Numbered from the stretch's first letter, positions 33,182-42,127 are shown. The stretch is 64,000 bases of DNA from CALCHA01 sp035548175 (GCA_035548175.1 DASZTO010000073.1:1-64000); one strand, 5' to 3'. Numbers and translations are program-made. The notes: generated by a model from the letters alone, not told the origin.

Positions 33182-34149
33182 CAGACTTTCTCCGGGACGG
33201 CTTTGCCGAAGATGCCCTCGGGACGGACGAGGAGGACGAGGATGAGGATGAGGAAGGCGGCGGCGTCCTGGTACTCGCTCCAGCCGAAGTAGGCGACGAA
33301 GGCTTCGACGAGGCCGAGGATAATGCCGCCGACGGCCGCGCCGGGGATGTTGCCGATGCCTCCGATGACGGCGGCGATGAAGGCCTTGAGGCCGGGGATG
33401 ACGCCCAGGAGCGGCGTGATGGAGCGATAGCGGAAGCCGTAGATCACCCCCCCTACCGCGGCGAGCGCGCTGCCGAGGATGAAGGTGAAGGAGATGATGC
33501 GGTCGATGTGGATGCCCATGAGGCGTGCGGCGTCGTAGTTGACGGAAACGGCGCGCATGGCTTTGCCGGTGCGGGTGAAACGGACGATGTAAAAGAGGAG
33601 TGCGAGGCAGAAGAGCGTGGCGCCGAAGGTGAGCAGGTCGTTGCCGGAGACGCTCAGGCCGGTGGCGTTTTTGATGGAGAGGATGGCCTGGTCAAATTCG
33701 TAACGGCCGATGGCGATTTTGGGGACGGCGGTGGGGGTGGGACCGAAGAAGCGGTTGCCGTGGAAGTGCCATTCGATCTGGAGGAGGTATTCGAGGAAGA
33801 GGGAGACGCCGATGGCGGTGATGAGGGAGGCGAGGCGGGAGGCTTTTCGCAAGGGGCGGTAGCAGAGGCGTTCGATGGCGTAACCGAGTGCGCCGCAGGC
33901 GAGCATGGCGGCGAGCATGGAGAGGGCGGCGGTGGCGACGGACTGGTCGGCGACATCGGAAAGGCCGAGGCGTTGCTGAATGAAGCGAGTGGTGTAGCAG
34001 CCGACGAAAGCGCCGACCATGAAGACGTCGCCGTGAGCGAAGTTGATGAGTCGGAGGACGCCGTAGACCATGGTGTAGCCGAGGGCGATGAGCGCGTAGG
34101 TGGAACCGACGGCGAGGCCGTTGAGCAACTGTTGCAGCAGATCGGTCAT
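33181..34149 (-). CDS. livH: branched-chain amino-acid-type ABC transporter permease LivH
   Basis: The 322-residue inner-membrane permease has GLAVGSTYALIALGYTMVYG, LRLINFAHGDVFMVGAF and PGLKAFIAAVIGGIGNIPGA, all typical of LivH. About eight hydrophobic segments are present. It is between livK and the livMG fusion, overlapping the latter by one base (TGATG). A CCCCCCTACCG tract at 33447-33457 falls in the coding sequence and gives VGG. Confidence 0.93.
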   Translation of the reverse strand: MTDLLQQLLNGLAVGSTYALIALGYTMVYGVLRLINFAHGDVFMVGAFVGCYTTRFIQQRLGLSDVADQSVATAALSMLAAMLACGALGYAIERLCYRPLRKASRLASLITAIGVSLFLEYLLQIEWHFHGNRFFGPTPTAVPKIAIGRYEFDQAILSIKNATGLSVSGNDLLTFGATLFCLALLFYIVRFTRTGKAMRAVSVNYDAARLMGIHIDRIISFTFILGSALAAVGGVIYGFRYRSITPLLGVIPGLKAFIAAVIGGIGNIPGAAVGGIILGLVEAFVAYFGWSEYQDAAAFLILILVLLVRPEGIFGKAVPEKV

Positions 34150-34180
34150 GGGCCACAGGGAATCAGAGGGCGCGGGCGTG

Positions 34181-35404
34181 TCAGTGGGCGGGTGCGGAGG
34201 CGGCGGATTCGCCGACGCGCGCCACCATTTTCAGTTTACCGTTGTCGATTTCCAGGACGACGCCGGGCTTTTTGGCGTTGCGGTTGGCGTCGATGGTGAT
34301 GTTGCCGGTGACGCCGGGGAAATTGGTCGTTTTCGCGAGAGCTTCGCGGATGTCACGGCCGTCGGTGGAATCGGCGCGCTGGATGGCGGCGAAAAGGATA
34401 TTGGCGGCATCGTAACCGAGGACCGCCATGGCGTCGGGAGTTTCGCCATCATATTTCTGCTGGAATTTCTTGACGAAGGCCTGGACGCGGGGGTTGGGGT
34501 CGTCGGGAGCGTAGTGGTTGGTGTAGTAACAGCCGTTGACGGCGTCGCCTCCCTGCTTGAGGGTGACGTCGGAGTCCCAGCCGTCGCCGCCGATGAAGGG
34601 GACGTTGAGGCCGAGCTTTCGGGCCTGGGGGAGGATTTTGACGATGTCGGTGTAGTAGCCGGGGAGAAAAACGAGCTGGGGGTCGGCGGCGCGGATGTTG
34701 GTGAGCTGGCTTTGGAAGTCCTGGTTTCCGCCGGCGTAATTTTCGTGGATGACGATGGCGCCGCCGGCGGCGGTGAATTCCTTGTCGATGACCTTGGAAA
34801 GGCCTTCGCTGTAGGGGTTCTGGGAATCGGTGAAGATGGCGGCCCTGGTGAGGTGGAGGTTTTGGGCGGCGAAGTCCGCGATCCATTTGCCCTGCTGGGC
34901 GTCGGTGAAGCAGGAGCGGAAGATGTAGTCGCCGAGATCGGTGATGTCGTTGCGCGTGGAGGCGGGCGAGAGCAGGGGGATTTTGTTGCGCTGGCAGTCG
35001 GGGGCGGCGGCGGCGGTGCGCCCCGAGGCGACCTCTCCGAGGATGGCGCAGACGTGGTCCTGCTCGATGAGCTTAAGGACGGCCTGGCGGACCTGGGAGG
35101 CCTGGGACTGGTCGTCGGCCTGGACGATGTCGATTTTTTTGCCGAGGATGCCGCCCTGGGCGTTCTGCTCCTCAGCCGCGAGAAGGATGCCCTTGTTGGA
35201 GGATTGCCCGAAGGTGCTGGTGTCGCCGGTGGTGGATTGGAGGCTGCCGATTTTGATGGTGTCGCCGGAGCCGCCCCCGCCGCCGGTCTGGGTGGTGCTT
35301 CCGCCGTCGCCGCCGCCGCAGGAGGAGAGCGATCCGAGCGAAGCGAACGTGAGGGTGGCGGCGGTTGCCGCCAACAGGCAGCGGCGGGTCATGCGCTGGG
35401 TCAT
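34181..35404 (-). CDS. livK: branched-chain amino-acid-type substrate-binding lipoprotein LivK
   Basis: The 407-residue protein has a Tat-like or Sec N-terminus RRCLLAATAATLTFASLGSL with a lipobox LSSC, a Gly-rich spacer (GGGDGGSTTQTGGGGGSGD), then a type I periplasmic fold (IKIGSLQSTTGDTSTFGQSS, ILGEVASGRTAAAAP, IPLLSPASTRNDI, IFRSCFTDAQQGKW, NPYSEGLSKV, VFLPGYYTDIVKI). ATG 35404 has GGGAG at a good distance; ATG 35410 is too close to it. It is the first gene of livK-livH-livMG. The ligand may be a branched-chain amino acid, urea or other small amide. Confidence 0.9.
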   Translation of the reverse strand: MTQRMTRRCLLAATAATLTFASLGSLSSCGGGDGGSTTQTGGGGGSGDTIKIGSLQSTTGDTSTFGQSSNKGILLAAEEQNAQGGILGKKIDIVQADDQSQASQVRQAVLKLIEQDHVCAILGEVASGRTAAAAPDCQRNKIPLLSPASTRNDITDLGDYIFRSCFTDAQQGKWIADFAAQNLHLTRAAIFTDSQNPYSEGLSKVIDKEFTAAGGAIVIHENYAGGNQDFQSQLTNIRAADPQLVFLPGYYTDIVKILPQARKLGLNVPFIGGDGWDSDVTLKQGGDAVNGCYYTNHYAPDDPNPRVQAFVKKFQQKYDGETPDAMAVLGYDAANILFAAIQRADSTDGRDIREALAKTTNFPGVTGNITIDANRNAKKPGVVLEIDNGKLKMVARVGESAASAPAH

Positions 35405-35441
35405 GGTCATCTCCCTTCGTGACGTGTTCGAACCCTGGCGA

Positions 35442-36128
35442 TCAACGGGCCGGCGAGGTGTCCGGCGGCGCAGTGGGCAGCAGGAACGGGCTGGGAAAGG
35501 TCGTCGGCTGTGAGGCGGGGGCGGGGCCGGTCGCCGGGGGCACGGGGGCGAGGGCGGTTTCGCGGGATTTGGCGAAGAAATCCTGTTGTGCCTGATGGAG
35601 TGCGTCGGCAGCGCGGACCTGGTCGAAGAGGGCGTTGACGTTGCCGCGAATGCGCGCCCGGCCGATGTTGTCCTGGAAATTGGAGGAGGCCTGAGTGAGG
35701 CGGAGGTCGCCATCCATGATGCGAGCGGGGAGGCGATGCTTGCCATTTTTGCCGAAGAGGCGGACAAAGCCTGCGCCTTCATAGAGGCCGACGGAGTTGG
35801 GGGTCATGAGGGCGTAGCGGTAGGTGGCGTTGAGGGCGGTGTTGTCGAGGGAGGTTTTGCCGCCGATGGGCCGCCAGAAGACGCGGAGGGTGAATATCTG
35901 GTCGACGGGCTGGTGGGTGGTTCGGTCGACGGTGTGGGAGCGGAGGATGTAGTAGAGGGTGTTGTCGCGGTCGGCGTAGTAATAGGCCTGGCTGAAGCGC
36001 GGGGAGATGACGTAACCGCGGGTTTTGGCGGATTCGATTTGCAGCGGGCGATAGGCGGCACACCCCGTGAGCAGGGGGGCGAGAACAAGCGCGAGCAGGA
36101 GCCACAGCGGGGCGAGTCGATGATTCAT
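35442..36128 (-). CDS. lipoprotein of unknown function
   Basis: The 228-residue protein starts MNHRLAPLWLLLALVLAPLL with lipobox LTGC. The mature part has YYYADRDNTLYYILRSHTVD, IFTLRVFWRPIGGKTSLDNT and NATYRYALMTPN, suggesting a beta-rich secreted domain, and a Pro/Ala-rich tail. It lies 37 bases upstream of livK in the same direction. No family recognised. Confidence 0.75.
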   Translation of the reverse strand: MNHRLAPLWLLLALVLAPLLTGCAAYRPLQIESAKTRGYVISPRFSQAYYYADRDNTLYYILRSHTVDRTTHQPVDQIFTLRVFWRPIGGKTSLDNTALNATYRYALMTPNSVGLYEGAGFVRLFGKNGKHRLPARIMDGDLRLTQASSNFQDNIGRARIRGNVNALFDQVRAADALHQAQQDFFAKSRETALAPVPPATGPAPASQPTTFPSPFLLPTAPPDTSPAR

Positions 36129-36171
36129 ATGGGCGGTAGTGTAGCGGGCGAGTATGCGACCGGCCAGCGCG

Positions 36172-36498
36172 TCAGGAAGGGGGCTGTTCGTGGGCGAGGC
36201 GGTCGGCGAGTTGGCGGAGGTAGACGAAGGTGTAAATGCCGGCGGCGTGGCGGTCGGACCAGGCGATGCGGAGGGCGTAGTTGCCGACGAGTTCGGCGGA
36301 GAGGGCGGTGATGGGGCCATCGTAAGAGGTTTTGACGATCGGCAGGTGGGTGCGGCCGAGGATGTCGCGTTCGCCCTGGCAGCCGGCGCAGGGGCAGTTT
36401 TTGCGGAGGAAGCGCAGGGGGAGGGAGGTGGCGGCGCCGTCGTCCCAGGTGATGTCCAGGGATTCGGCTTTCCGGAGGTGGATGTCGGTGGGCTGCAT
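36172..36498 (-). CDS. DUF971 domain protein
   Basis: The 108-residue protein matches DUF971 (GBBH-like N-terminal fold): QPTDIHLRKAESLDITWDDG, LPLRFLRKNCPCAGCQGE with a CxxCxxC-like cysteine set, and YALRIAWSDRHAAGIYTFVY. Such proteins are often fused or linked to Fe-S assembly (ApbC/Mrp) or gamma-butyrobetaine hydroxylase; here the gene stands alone. Role unknown. Confidence 0.85.
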   Translation of the reverse strand: MQPTDIHLRKAESLDITWDDGAATSLPLRFLRKNCPCAGCQGERDILGRTHLPIVKTSYDGPITALSAELVGNYALRIAWSDRHAAGIYTFVYLRQLADRLAHEQPPS

Positions 36499-36554
36499 AC
36501 GGTTAAATTAGGGGATTGGTGAAGCAGGTTCAATTGGAGGAGGCGGGATTGCGT

Positions 36555-37460
36555 TCAGGGACCGGTCGGATGGTTGAGCAGCGATGTGCGCGGGGCGAGG
36601 GCTTCGTGCGGCGGGAGGCGGCGGGAGAGCAGGGCGAGGAGGCGGTAGGAGAGGAGTTGGAGGAAGGAACCGTGCTTGGCGAAGTAGCGGAGGGTGCCGC
36701 GGGCGGCATATCGCTGGACCTCTGGTCGAGGGGAGCGTGCGGCGTTGGGGGAGTGATGGGTGACGGCGGCGGCGGGGAAGAACCAGGATTCGCGGCCGGC
36801 GTTGCGGAGCCGGCGGAGCAGATCGACTTCCTCCACATAGAGGAAGAAATGATCGTCGAACCCCCCTACCGCGTCGAAGGCGTCCTTGCGTAGGAGGAGG
36901 CAGGCGGCCATGGCCCAATCGATGGGCTGCGCGACGGTGGGCTGGGGATGGAGGTACTTGCGGTGTTCGCGTGTGCGGAATTGATCGGCGATGAGATCGC
37001 GGATGGTGAAGAAGCGGCCGACGGAGGGCTGGGTGGAGCCGTCGGGGTTCATGAGGCGCGGGATGATGCAGGCGGCGCGATCGAAGGGGGGCTCCTGGGC
37101 GGCGAGAGGATCGAGGAAGGCGGCGGCGAAATTATGGGGGAAGGTGAGGTCGGGATTGCACAGGAGGATGTGGGTGGCGTCAGGTGCGGCGGCGATGGCG
37201 TGGTTGGCGGCGGGGCCATAGCCGAGGTTGCCGAGCGGGAGGAGGCGCGCGGCGGGGGCGGCGCGTGCGGCGGCATCGTGGGTGTCGTCGGAGGAGCCGG
37301 AGTCGGCGATGATGGTGCGGCAGTGCAGGTGCCTGGCGCGCGAGGAGGCGGCGAGGGTATCGCGCCAGGTGGCGAAGAATGCAGGCAGCCAGCGTGAGCT
37401 GTTGTGCGTGATGACCACCAGGGCGAGGGATGGGGATGGGGTCCCGGACATCGGGGGCAT
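36555..37460 (-). CDS. glycosyltransferase family 2
   Basis: The 301-residue GT-A protein has LALVVITHNSSRWLPAFFAT, IIADSGSSDDT, NLGYGPAANHAI, HILLCNPDLTF with the Asp of the metal site, DWAMAACLLLRKDAFDAVGG and FLYVEEVDLLRRLRNAG with the catalytic Asp/Glu region. This fits rhamnosyl- or other deoxysugar transferases. It is in the minus-strand run after mnmE and mqnA but its acceptor is unknown. ATG 37460 lacks a strong ribosome binding site. Confidence 0.85.
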   Translation of the reverse strand: MPPMSGTPSPSLALVVITHNSSRWLPAFFATWRDTLAASSRARHLHCRTIIADSGSSDDTHDAAARAAPAARLLPLGNLGYGPAANHAIAAAPDATHILLCNPDLTFPHNFAAAFLDPLAAQEPPFDRAACIIPRLMNPDGSTQPSVGRFFTIRDLIADQFRTREHRKYLHPQPTVAQPIDWAMAACLLLRKDAFDAVGGFDDHFFLYVEEVDLLRRLRNAGRESWFFPAAAVTHHSPNAARSPRPEVQRYAARGTLRYFAKHGSFLQLLSYRLLALLSRRLPPHEALAPRTSLLNHPTGP

Positions 37461-37483
37461 GATAGCGGGGCGGGCGTCGGCGG

Positions 37484-38626
37484 TCAGGTGTCGAGAAGGC
37501 GGTCGAGCAGGTCGCGAGCTTCGGAGAGCGCGGGGACGAGAGCGAGCGCATCGAGGATGTCGCGGTGCCGTTCGGCGAAGGCGAAGGGTTCGTCCTCACG
37601 AATGGCCTCGAGGCCGAGGCGGCGCAACACGGCGGCCATCAGGTCTTCGAGGTGGGCGCGCTTTTTGGCGGACACGGCGACGGTTTCGATTCCGGCGGCG
37701 ACCTGCGGCGGGGTCTGGAGCAGATCGCACTTGTTGAGGGCGATGAGCTGGGGGCGGGCGTCGCGGCCGGAGGCGAGCGCTGCGGTCCACGCAGCGGGAT
37801 CGGCGGCATCGAGAACCAGGACGACGAGGTCGGCGTCGCGCGCCTGGCCGTGGGTGCGGTGAATGGATTCCTGTTCGAGCGGGTCGGCGGTTTCACGGAT
37901 GCCGGCGGTATCGACGAGGATGATGGGGGCGTGGATGGTTGCGGCGGTAAAGGTGGTGGGGGCGTCGACCCAGTCGCGGGTGGTGCCGGGGAGATCGGAA
38001 GTGATGGCGATGGGGCGTCCGAGGAGGGCGTTGGCGAGGGTGGATTTACCGGCATTTGGCGGTCCGATGAGTGCGATGCGTGCGGGGATGAGGAGGCGCT
38101 GGAGTTCGCGTGCGCGTGCGAGCAGCCATTGGCACTGGGAATGGAGTTGCCAGAGATTGTGCGGAGCGGCGTTTTGGCGCCAGTGGGCGGTCCAGGCGGC
38201 GAGACCGCCGTGGGCCTGGACGGCGAGGAGGCGTGCGCCGGTCATGGTGGCGGCGCGGGGCAGGGCGAGCAGGATATCGGCGGGAATGCCGCGGGAATCT
38301 GTGGCGACGGCGGGCGCTTCGGAGGGCAGGATTTCCTTCGCCCCGGAGCGCCTTAGCGCCGCAAGGACGGCGTCGACCACTGCGGTGCCGCCATGGAGGT
38401 GCAGTTCGAAGGATTCGTCGGCAATGCAGACCAGCAGGGCGTCGTCGAGGGATTCCTCGCCCTCCGCCAATTGGACGCGGGCCGCCTCGCCGGGACGGAG
38501 TAATTGGGCGCGGGATGCCGCTTTGCCGGAGAAGCGGGCGACGGTTTGCCGGGACGCGGAACCGGAGATGCGCAGGACGGCGATGGCCCCCATGCCCGGC
38601 GCGGTCATGCGCATCACGAGGGTCAT
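37484..38626 (-). CDS. MnmE/TrmE-like GTPase lacking the C-terminal Cys motif
   Basis: MnmE, with MnmG, modifies U34 of tRNAs and needs a C-terminal CxGK. This 380-residue protein has the N-terminal tetrahydrofolate-binding domain (APGMGAIAVLRISG, LHLHGGTAVVDAVL) and a GTPase domain with GPPNAGKSTLANALLG, LPGTTRDWV, LVDTAGIRET and ALNKCDLL. It ends EARDLLDRLLDT without the C(I/L)GK, and is about 70 residues shorter than usual. It may not support the usual tRNA reaction. The start overlaps the end of mqnA (ATGA). Confidence 0.85.
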   Translation of the reverse strand: MTLVMRMTAPGMGAIAVLRISGSASRQTVARFSGKAASRAQLLRPGEAARVQLAEGEESLDDALLVCIADESFELHLHGGTAVVDAVLAALRRSGAKEILPSEAPAVATDSRGIPADILLALPRAATMTGARLLAVQAHGGLAAWTAHWRQNAAPHNLWQLHSQCQWLLARARELQRLLIPARIALIGPPNAGKSTLANALLGRPIAITSDLPGTTRDWVDAPTTFTAATIHAPIILVDTAGIRETADPLEQESIHRTHGQARDADLVVLVLDAADPAAWTAALASGRDARPQLIALNKCDLLQTPPQVAAGIETVAVSAKKRAHLEDLMAAVLRRLGLEAIREDEPFAFAERHRDILDALALVPALSEARDLLDRLLDT

Positions 38627-39504
38627 GCCGGGATATCCAGATAGGCCAATTCGCGGCGGCGCGGGACCAGGCCGGCGCGATCGGCCATGTCGAAGAATCT
38701 GGCCAGGCCGGCGCGCGCACGGTCGGTGACTTCATACCGGAGGAACTCGGTGAAATAGCGGCGCGCGAGTTCGGGGGGCCAGCGTTTCTCCTGCGCATAA
38801 CGGCGGACGAGGTCATCGGTCATGTCGGCCCCGCGGCGCCGCGCCGCCGCGAGGAGTGCGGCGAGTTCCGTGCTCTGCTGATCGCGCCGCATCATCCACA
38901 TGGCGAACACGAAGGGCAAGCCGGTGAGGTGTTTCCATTCTTCGCCGAGGTCGAGCTGGTGCGGGTAGAGGGCGGCATCGGGGGCGGCGTTGACGACTTT
39001 GTCGCCGATGAGCAGCATGGTTTCGGGCGCATCCTGCTGCGTGCGCCTGGCGGCGTCTGCGAAGGGGACCAGTGGCGCGCGATTGCCGTAGCGCTCTTGG
39101 AGGATCAGGCGAGCGAGCACGACGCTGGTGTGGCTGTCGGTGTCGCCGTGGATTTCGCGGATGCGTTCCGGAGCGACGCGCGAGAAGACGCGGACGGTGA
39201 GCGTCGGGCCATCGCAGCCGATCATGCCGGCAGGCACGAGCAGGAGGTCGTGGCGTGCGAGCTGAAAATCGACCACGGAAAGCAGCGCGGTGGAGACGCG
39301 GTCGGTTTCGACCCATTCGAGCAGGCGGGAAGGCACGGCGAATTCGATGCGGACATCGGGCCGGGCGAGGAGGGGATCGATCAGGGGCTTGGAATTGAGG
39401 AAGGAGACGCAGCCGACACGATGCTTGGCCCCCCCATAATCGTGGGCGCCGGGACGCGGGGCGTGGTCACGGGCCGGGGTGTGTGGGTGCGTCACGTGAT
39501 CCAT
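38623..39504 (-). CDS. mqnA: chorismate dehydratase of the futalosine menaquinone pathway
   Basis: MqnA converts chorismate to 3-enolpyruvyl-benzoate. The 293-residue protein has VGCVSFLNSKPLIDPLLAR near the N-terminus, followed by PSRLLEWVETDRVSTALLSV, LLLVPAGMIGCDG and DTDSHTSVVLARLI, all typical. This argues for menaquinone made by the futalosine rather than the classical route. A clear promoter with a palindromic operator lies upstream (39530-39581). No mqnB, C or D is in the window. The first 25 residues are His/Pro-rich and possibly untranslated, but no better start is near. Confidence 0.9.
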   Translation of the reverse strand: MDHVTHPHTPARDHAPRPGAHDYGGAKHRVGCVSFLNSKPLIDPLLARPDVRIEFAVPSRLLEWVETDRVSTALLSVVDFQLARHDLLLVPAGMIGCDGPTLTVRVFSRVAPERIREIHGDTDSHTSVVLARLILQERYGNRAPLVPFADAARRTQQDAPETMLLIGDKVVNAAPDAALYPHQLDLGEEWKHLTGLPFVFAMWMMRRDQQSTELAALLAAARRRGADMTDDLVRRYAQEKRWPPELARRYFTEFLRYEVTDRARAGLARFFDMADRAGLVPRRRELAYLDIPA

Positions 39505-39529
39505 GGCAGTGTTTCAACTCTGTCATTCA

Positions 39530-39555
39530 AATGTTTCAAAACTCATTGAAACATT
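39530..39555. promoter_or_regulatory. palindromic operator upstream of mqnA
   Basis: AATGTTTCAA (39530-39539) and TTGAAACATT (39546-39555) are perfect 10-bp arms with a 6-base spacer. A third GTTTCAA half-site lies at 39511-39517. The palindrome sits at the predicted transcription start of the mqnA-mnmE operon, just downstream of the -10 box, so a repressor bound here would block transcription. The regulator is unknown. Confidence 0.7.
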
Positions 39556-39581
39556 ATAGGGGGGCCGGCGGGGAAAGTCAC
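39553..39581 (-). promoter_or_regulatory. promoter of the mqnA operon
   Basis: On the minus strand GTGACT (39581-39576) is followed after exactly 17 bases by a perfect TATAAT (39558-39553). The -10 box overlaps the outer end of the palindrome. The mqnA start is about 50 bases downstream. Confidence 0.65.
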
Positions 39582-39602
39582 GTGCGGGGCGGTTCATTTA
39601 GT

Positions 39603-40277
39603 TCAGGCGGAGGGCCTCAGTTCGGCGACGGTCGCGGTGTCGGTCGTCGGGCGGTCTCCGGAGAGCAGCGCGAAATCGATGAGGCTCAGGAGGTAAAAGT
39701 AGTCCACGCGCCACTGCAGCACGGCGACGATGCCGTTGGACAGCGAAAAGCGCCGCGGCCGGCCCTCGGGAATGTCCAGCGTGTGATAGAGGGCGCGGGC
39801 GACCACGCCGCCGTGGGTGGCGACCAGGACGTCCTGATCGGCATGGAGCTCGGAAATGCGGCGCAGGCAGGGATCGATGCGAGCCCATAACTGCGCCTCG
39901 GTTTCGATGCCCGGCATGCCGGTCCAGTCGGCCAGGTCGCCGGTTTGCGGCAGGCCCAGGGCGGTGCGGGCATCGCGCACGTCGGCGGAGGTCTTGCCTT
40001 CATAGACGCCGAAAGAGCGTTCGCGAAGGTCGGGGGTTTGCTGGACGGGAATTTTTCGCCCGGCGGCGAGGATGTCCGCGGTTTCGGCGGCGCGCGGCAG
40101 GTCGCTGGCGTAAATGGCGGCGAAGTGTTTGGAGGCCAGCGCCGCGGCGAGGGCCCGGGCCTGCGCGCGGCCGCGCTCGTTGAGGCTGGTGGGCGTGTGC
40201 CCCTGGACGCGCCCCTGGGCGTTCCAATCGGTTTGTCCATGCCGCACCAGCCAGAGCCGCGCACCGGTAAACGCCAT
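39603..40277 (-). CDS. histidine phosphatase family protein
   Basis: The 224-residue protein has the catalytic LVRHGQTDWNAQGR at the N-terminus, SLNERGRAQARALAAAL, YASDLPRAAETADILA, the Glu of LRERSFGVYEGK and the second His in VATHGGVVARAL. These are the phosphoglycerate-mutase-like, alpha-ribazole phosphatase or sugar phosphatase set; the substrate is not clear. ATG 40277 has GGAGG 5 bases upstream. It diverges from pepP. Confidence 0.88.
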   Translation of the reverse strand: MAFTGARLWLVRHGQTDWNAQGRVQGHTPTSLNERGRAQARALAAALASKHFAAIYASDLPRAAETADILAAGRKIPVQQTPDLRERSFGVYEGKTSADVRDARTALGLPQTGDLADWTGMPGIETEAQLWARIDPCLRRISELHADQDVLVATHGGVVARALYHTLDIPEGRPRRFSLSNGIVAVLQWRVDYFYLLSLIDFALLSGDRPTTDTATVAELRPSA

Positions 40278-40429
40278 CATGACCTCCATAAGTTGCGGGG
40301 ATTGTAGCGTGTTCGCCGGCGGCGTGCGTGCCGCGCGGGGTGTCGGGCGGCGGCGTTGGAGGGCGCGCGGCGACTATCGACGCCGCGCGCGTTGGCGTAT
40401 ACTCCCGGTCCCTCGAACGCAGGAGTATC

Positions 40430-41581
40430 ATGACCCAAGGACGCCCCGCACCCTCGCCACGCGGTCCCTCTCCTCTCCCGGCGGACTTCATCGCCCGGCG
40501 CCTGGAGCGCGTCCGCCAGGCGCTGGAAAAAGCGAAGGCGCCGGCGCTGCTGGTGACGAGTTTCACGGATGTCTCGTGGCTGACGGGGTTCGAGGGGGAC
40601 GATTCGCACGCGATCGTGACGCCGGAAAAATTGATCCTGATTTCCGACCATCGCTATGAAGAGCAGATCACCCGTGAAGCGCCCTGGGCCGCCACGGTGA
40701 TGCGCAAGAAAACCATCTGGCAGGAGACTGCCAACCAGCTCAAGCGGCTGAAGGTGAAAAAGGTCGCGGTGCAGGCGGAAGCCTTGACGTTGCGCGGCCA
40801 GGCGACCCTCCACGAATTCCTCAAGAAGGCCAAAACGAAGCTGCGCATGGCGGCGGTGGCGGACATGATCGTGGAGCTTCGGCATATCAAGGACGAGCAC
40901 GAAATCGGCATCATCGAGGAGGCCATTCGCATCGCCGAGGGGGCGTTCGAAGCGCTCCAGCGGCAGATTCGCCGGGGGATGACCGAGAACGATCTCGCCG
41001 GCCGGCTTGGCTATGAAATGCGGAAGCGGGGGGCGCTCAATTCGTCGTTTGATTCCATCGTGGCGGCGGGGGCAAACGGATCGCTGCCGCACTATCGGCC
41101 CGGCGAGGCGAGGCTGGAGGCGAACAGCCCGCTGCTGGTGGACTGGGGGGCGCGTTATCGCGGGTATTGCTCGGACCTGACACGGGTGGTGTTCGCGGGC
41201 GAGGTGAGCGGCAAGATCCGGGAGATTTACCAGATCGTGCTCGAGGCGCAGCTGGCCGCCATTGCCGCGATTCGGCCGGGCGCCCACGGCAAGAAGGTTG
41301 ACCGGGCGGCGCGCGATATCATTGAAAAGGCCGGATATGGCGAACAGTTCGGCCATGGCACGGGCCACGGCATCGGCCGGGACATCCACGAGGCCATCTC
41401 CCTTTCCAAGCTCTCGACCACGCGGTTGAAGCCCGGGATGATCGTGACGGTCGAGCCGGGAATTTACCTGCCGGGGTCAGGCGGCGTGCGTATCGAGGAC
41501 GATGTCCTGGTGACGCCGGAGGGCCACCGCGTGCTGAGCAAGCTGCCCAAGGACCTGGCCTCAGCGAGTCTTTCCATTTGA
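40430..41581 (+). CDS. pepP: Xaa-Pro aminopeptidase (M24 family)
   Basis: This 383-residue metallopeptidase has a creatinase N-terminal domain (RLERVRQALEKAKAPALLVT, TGFEGDDSHAIVTP) and an M24 catalytic domain. The metal ligands are visible: Asp in LVDWGARY, Asp in CSDLTRVVF, His in HGTGHGIGRDIHE, Glu in VEPGIYLPG, Glu in GVRIEDDVLV. AGGAG precedes ATG 40430. It is followed by accB after 39 bases, a very common order (pepP-accB-accC) in bacteria. Confidence 0.93.
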   Translation: MTQGRPAPSPRGPSPLPADFIARRLERVRQALEKAKAPALLVTSFTDVSWLTGFEGDDSHAIVTPEKLILISDHRYEEQITREAPWAATVMRKKTIWQETANQLKRLKVKKVAVQAEALTLRGQATLHEFLKKAKTKLRMAAVADMIVELRHIKDEHEIGIIEEAIRIAEGAFEALQRQIRRGMTENDLAGRLGYEMRKRGALNSSFDSIVAAGANGSLPHYRPGEARLEANSPLLVDWGARYRGYCSDLTRVVFAGEVSGKIREIYQIVLEAQLAAIAAIRPGAHGKKVDRAARDIIEKAGYGEQFGHGTGHGIGRDIHEAISLSKLSTTRLKPGMIVTVEPGIYLPGSGGVRIEDDVLVTPEGHRVLSKLPKDLASASLSI

Positions 41582-41620
41582 TAGTATTAACGGACGTCTC
41601 GATCCGGAGAATTTGGCATC

Positions 41621-42127
41621 ATGGCAAAGAAACCTACCTCAAGCCCCGCGGGCGCCGCCTTTACGGATACGCGGCGCGTCGAAGAGCTCGTGCAGCTGAT
41701 GGCGGAGAACGGGTTGACGGAAATCGAGCTGGTGGAAGACAAGTCGCGCATTCTTTTGCGCCGCGGACCTGTTGGCGGCGCGGCGGCGCAGGCGGCGCCG
41801 GCGCACATGCCGGCGCACCATTCGGCGCCGCCGCACCACACCGCTCCGCCCGCCGGCGCACCCGCCGCGCCCGCTGAAGACGCGAGCCTGACGCCGATCA
41901 AATCGCCCATGGTGGGCACCTTTTACACCGCCCCCAACCCGGATTCCGACGCGTACGTTTCCATCGGGTCCAACGTCGATGAAAAGTCGGTCGTCTGCAT
42001 CATCGAGGCGATGAAGGTGTTCAACGAAATTCACGCCGAAGTCCGCGGGACGATCACCAAGGTTCTGGTTTCCAACGGCCAGGCGGTGGAGTATGGGCAG
42101 CCGCTGTTTATGGTCAAGCCGGAATGA
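41621..42127 (+). CDS. accB: biotin carboxyl carrier protein of acetyl-CoA carboxylase
   Basis: AccB carries the biotin for the first step of fatty acid synthesis. The 168-residue protein has an N-terminal helical part (RRVEELVQLMAENGLTEIEL), an Ala/Pro/His-rich linker (about 50-90), and the biotinyl domain with the modified lysine in IIEAMKVFNEI. The SPMVGTFY start of the domain is intact. accC follows after 121 bases. Confidence 0.95.
   Translation: MAKKPTSSPAGAAFTDTRRVEELVQLMAENGLTEIELVEDKSRILLRRGPVGGAAAQAAPAHMPAHHSAPPHHTAPPAGAPAAPAEDASLTPIKSPMVGTFYTAPNPDSDAYVSIGSNVDEKSVVCIIEAMKVFNEIHAEVRGTITKVLVSNGQAVEYGQPLFMVKPE

Noticed and set aside
32126..34299. two long acidic plus-strand frames opposite livMG and livH
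   Set aside because: Composition is that of antisense to membrane protein codons; real motifs are on the minus strand.
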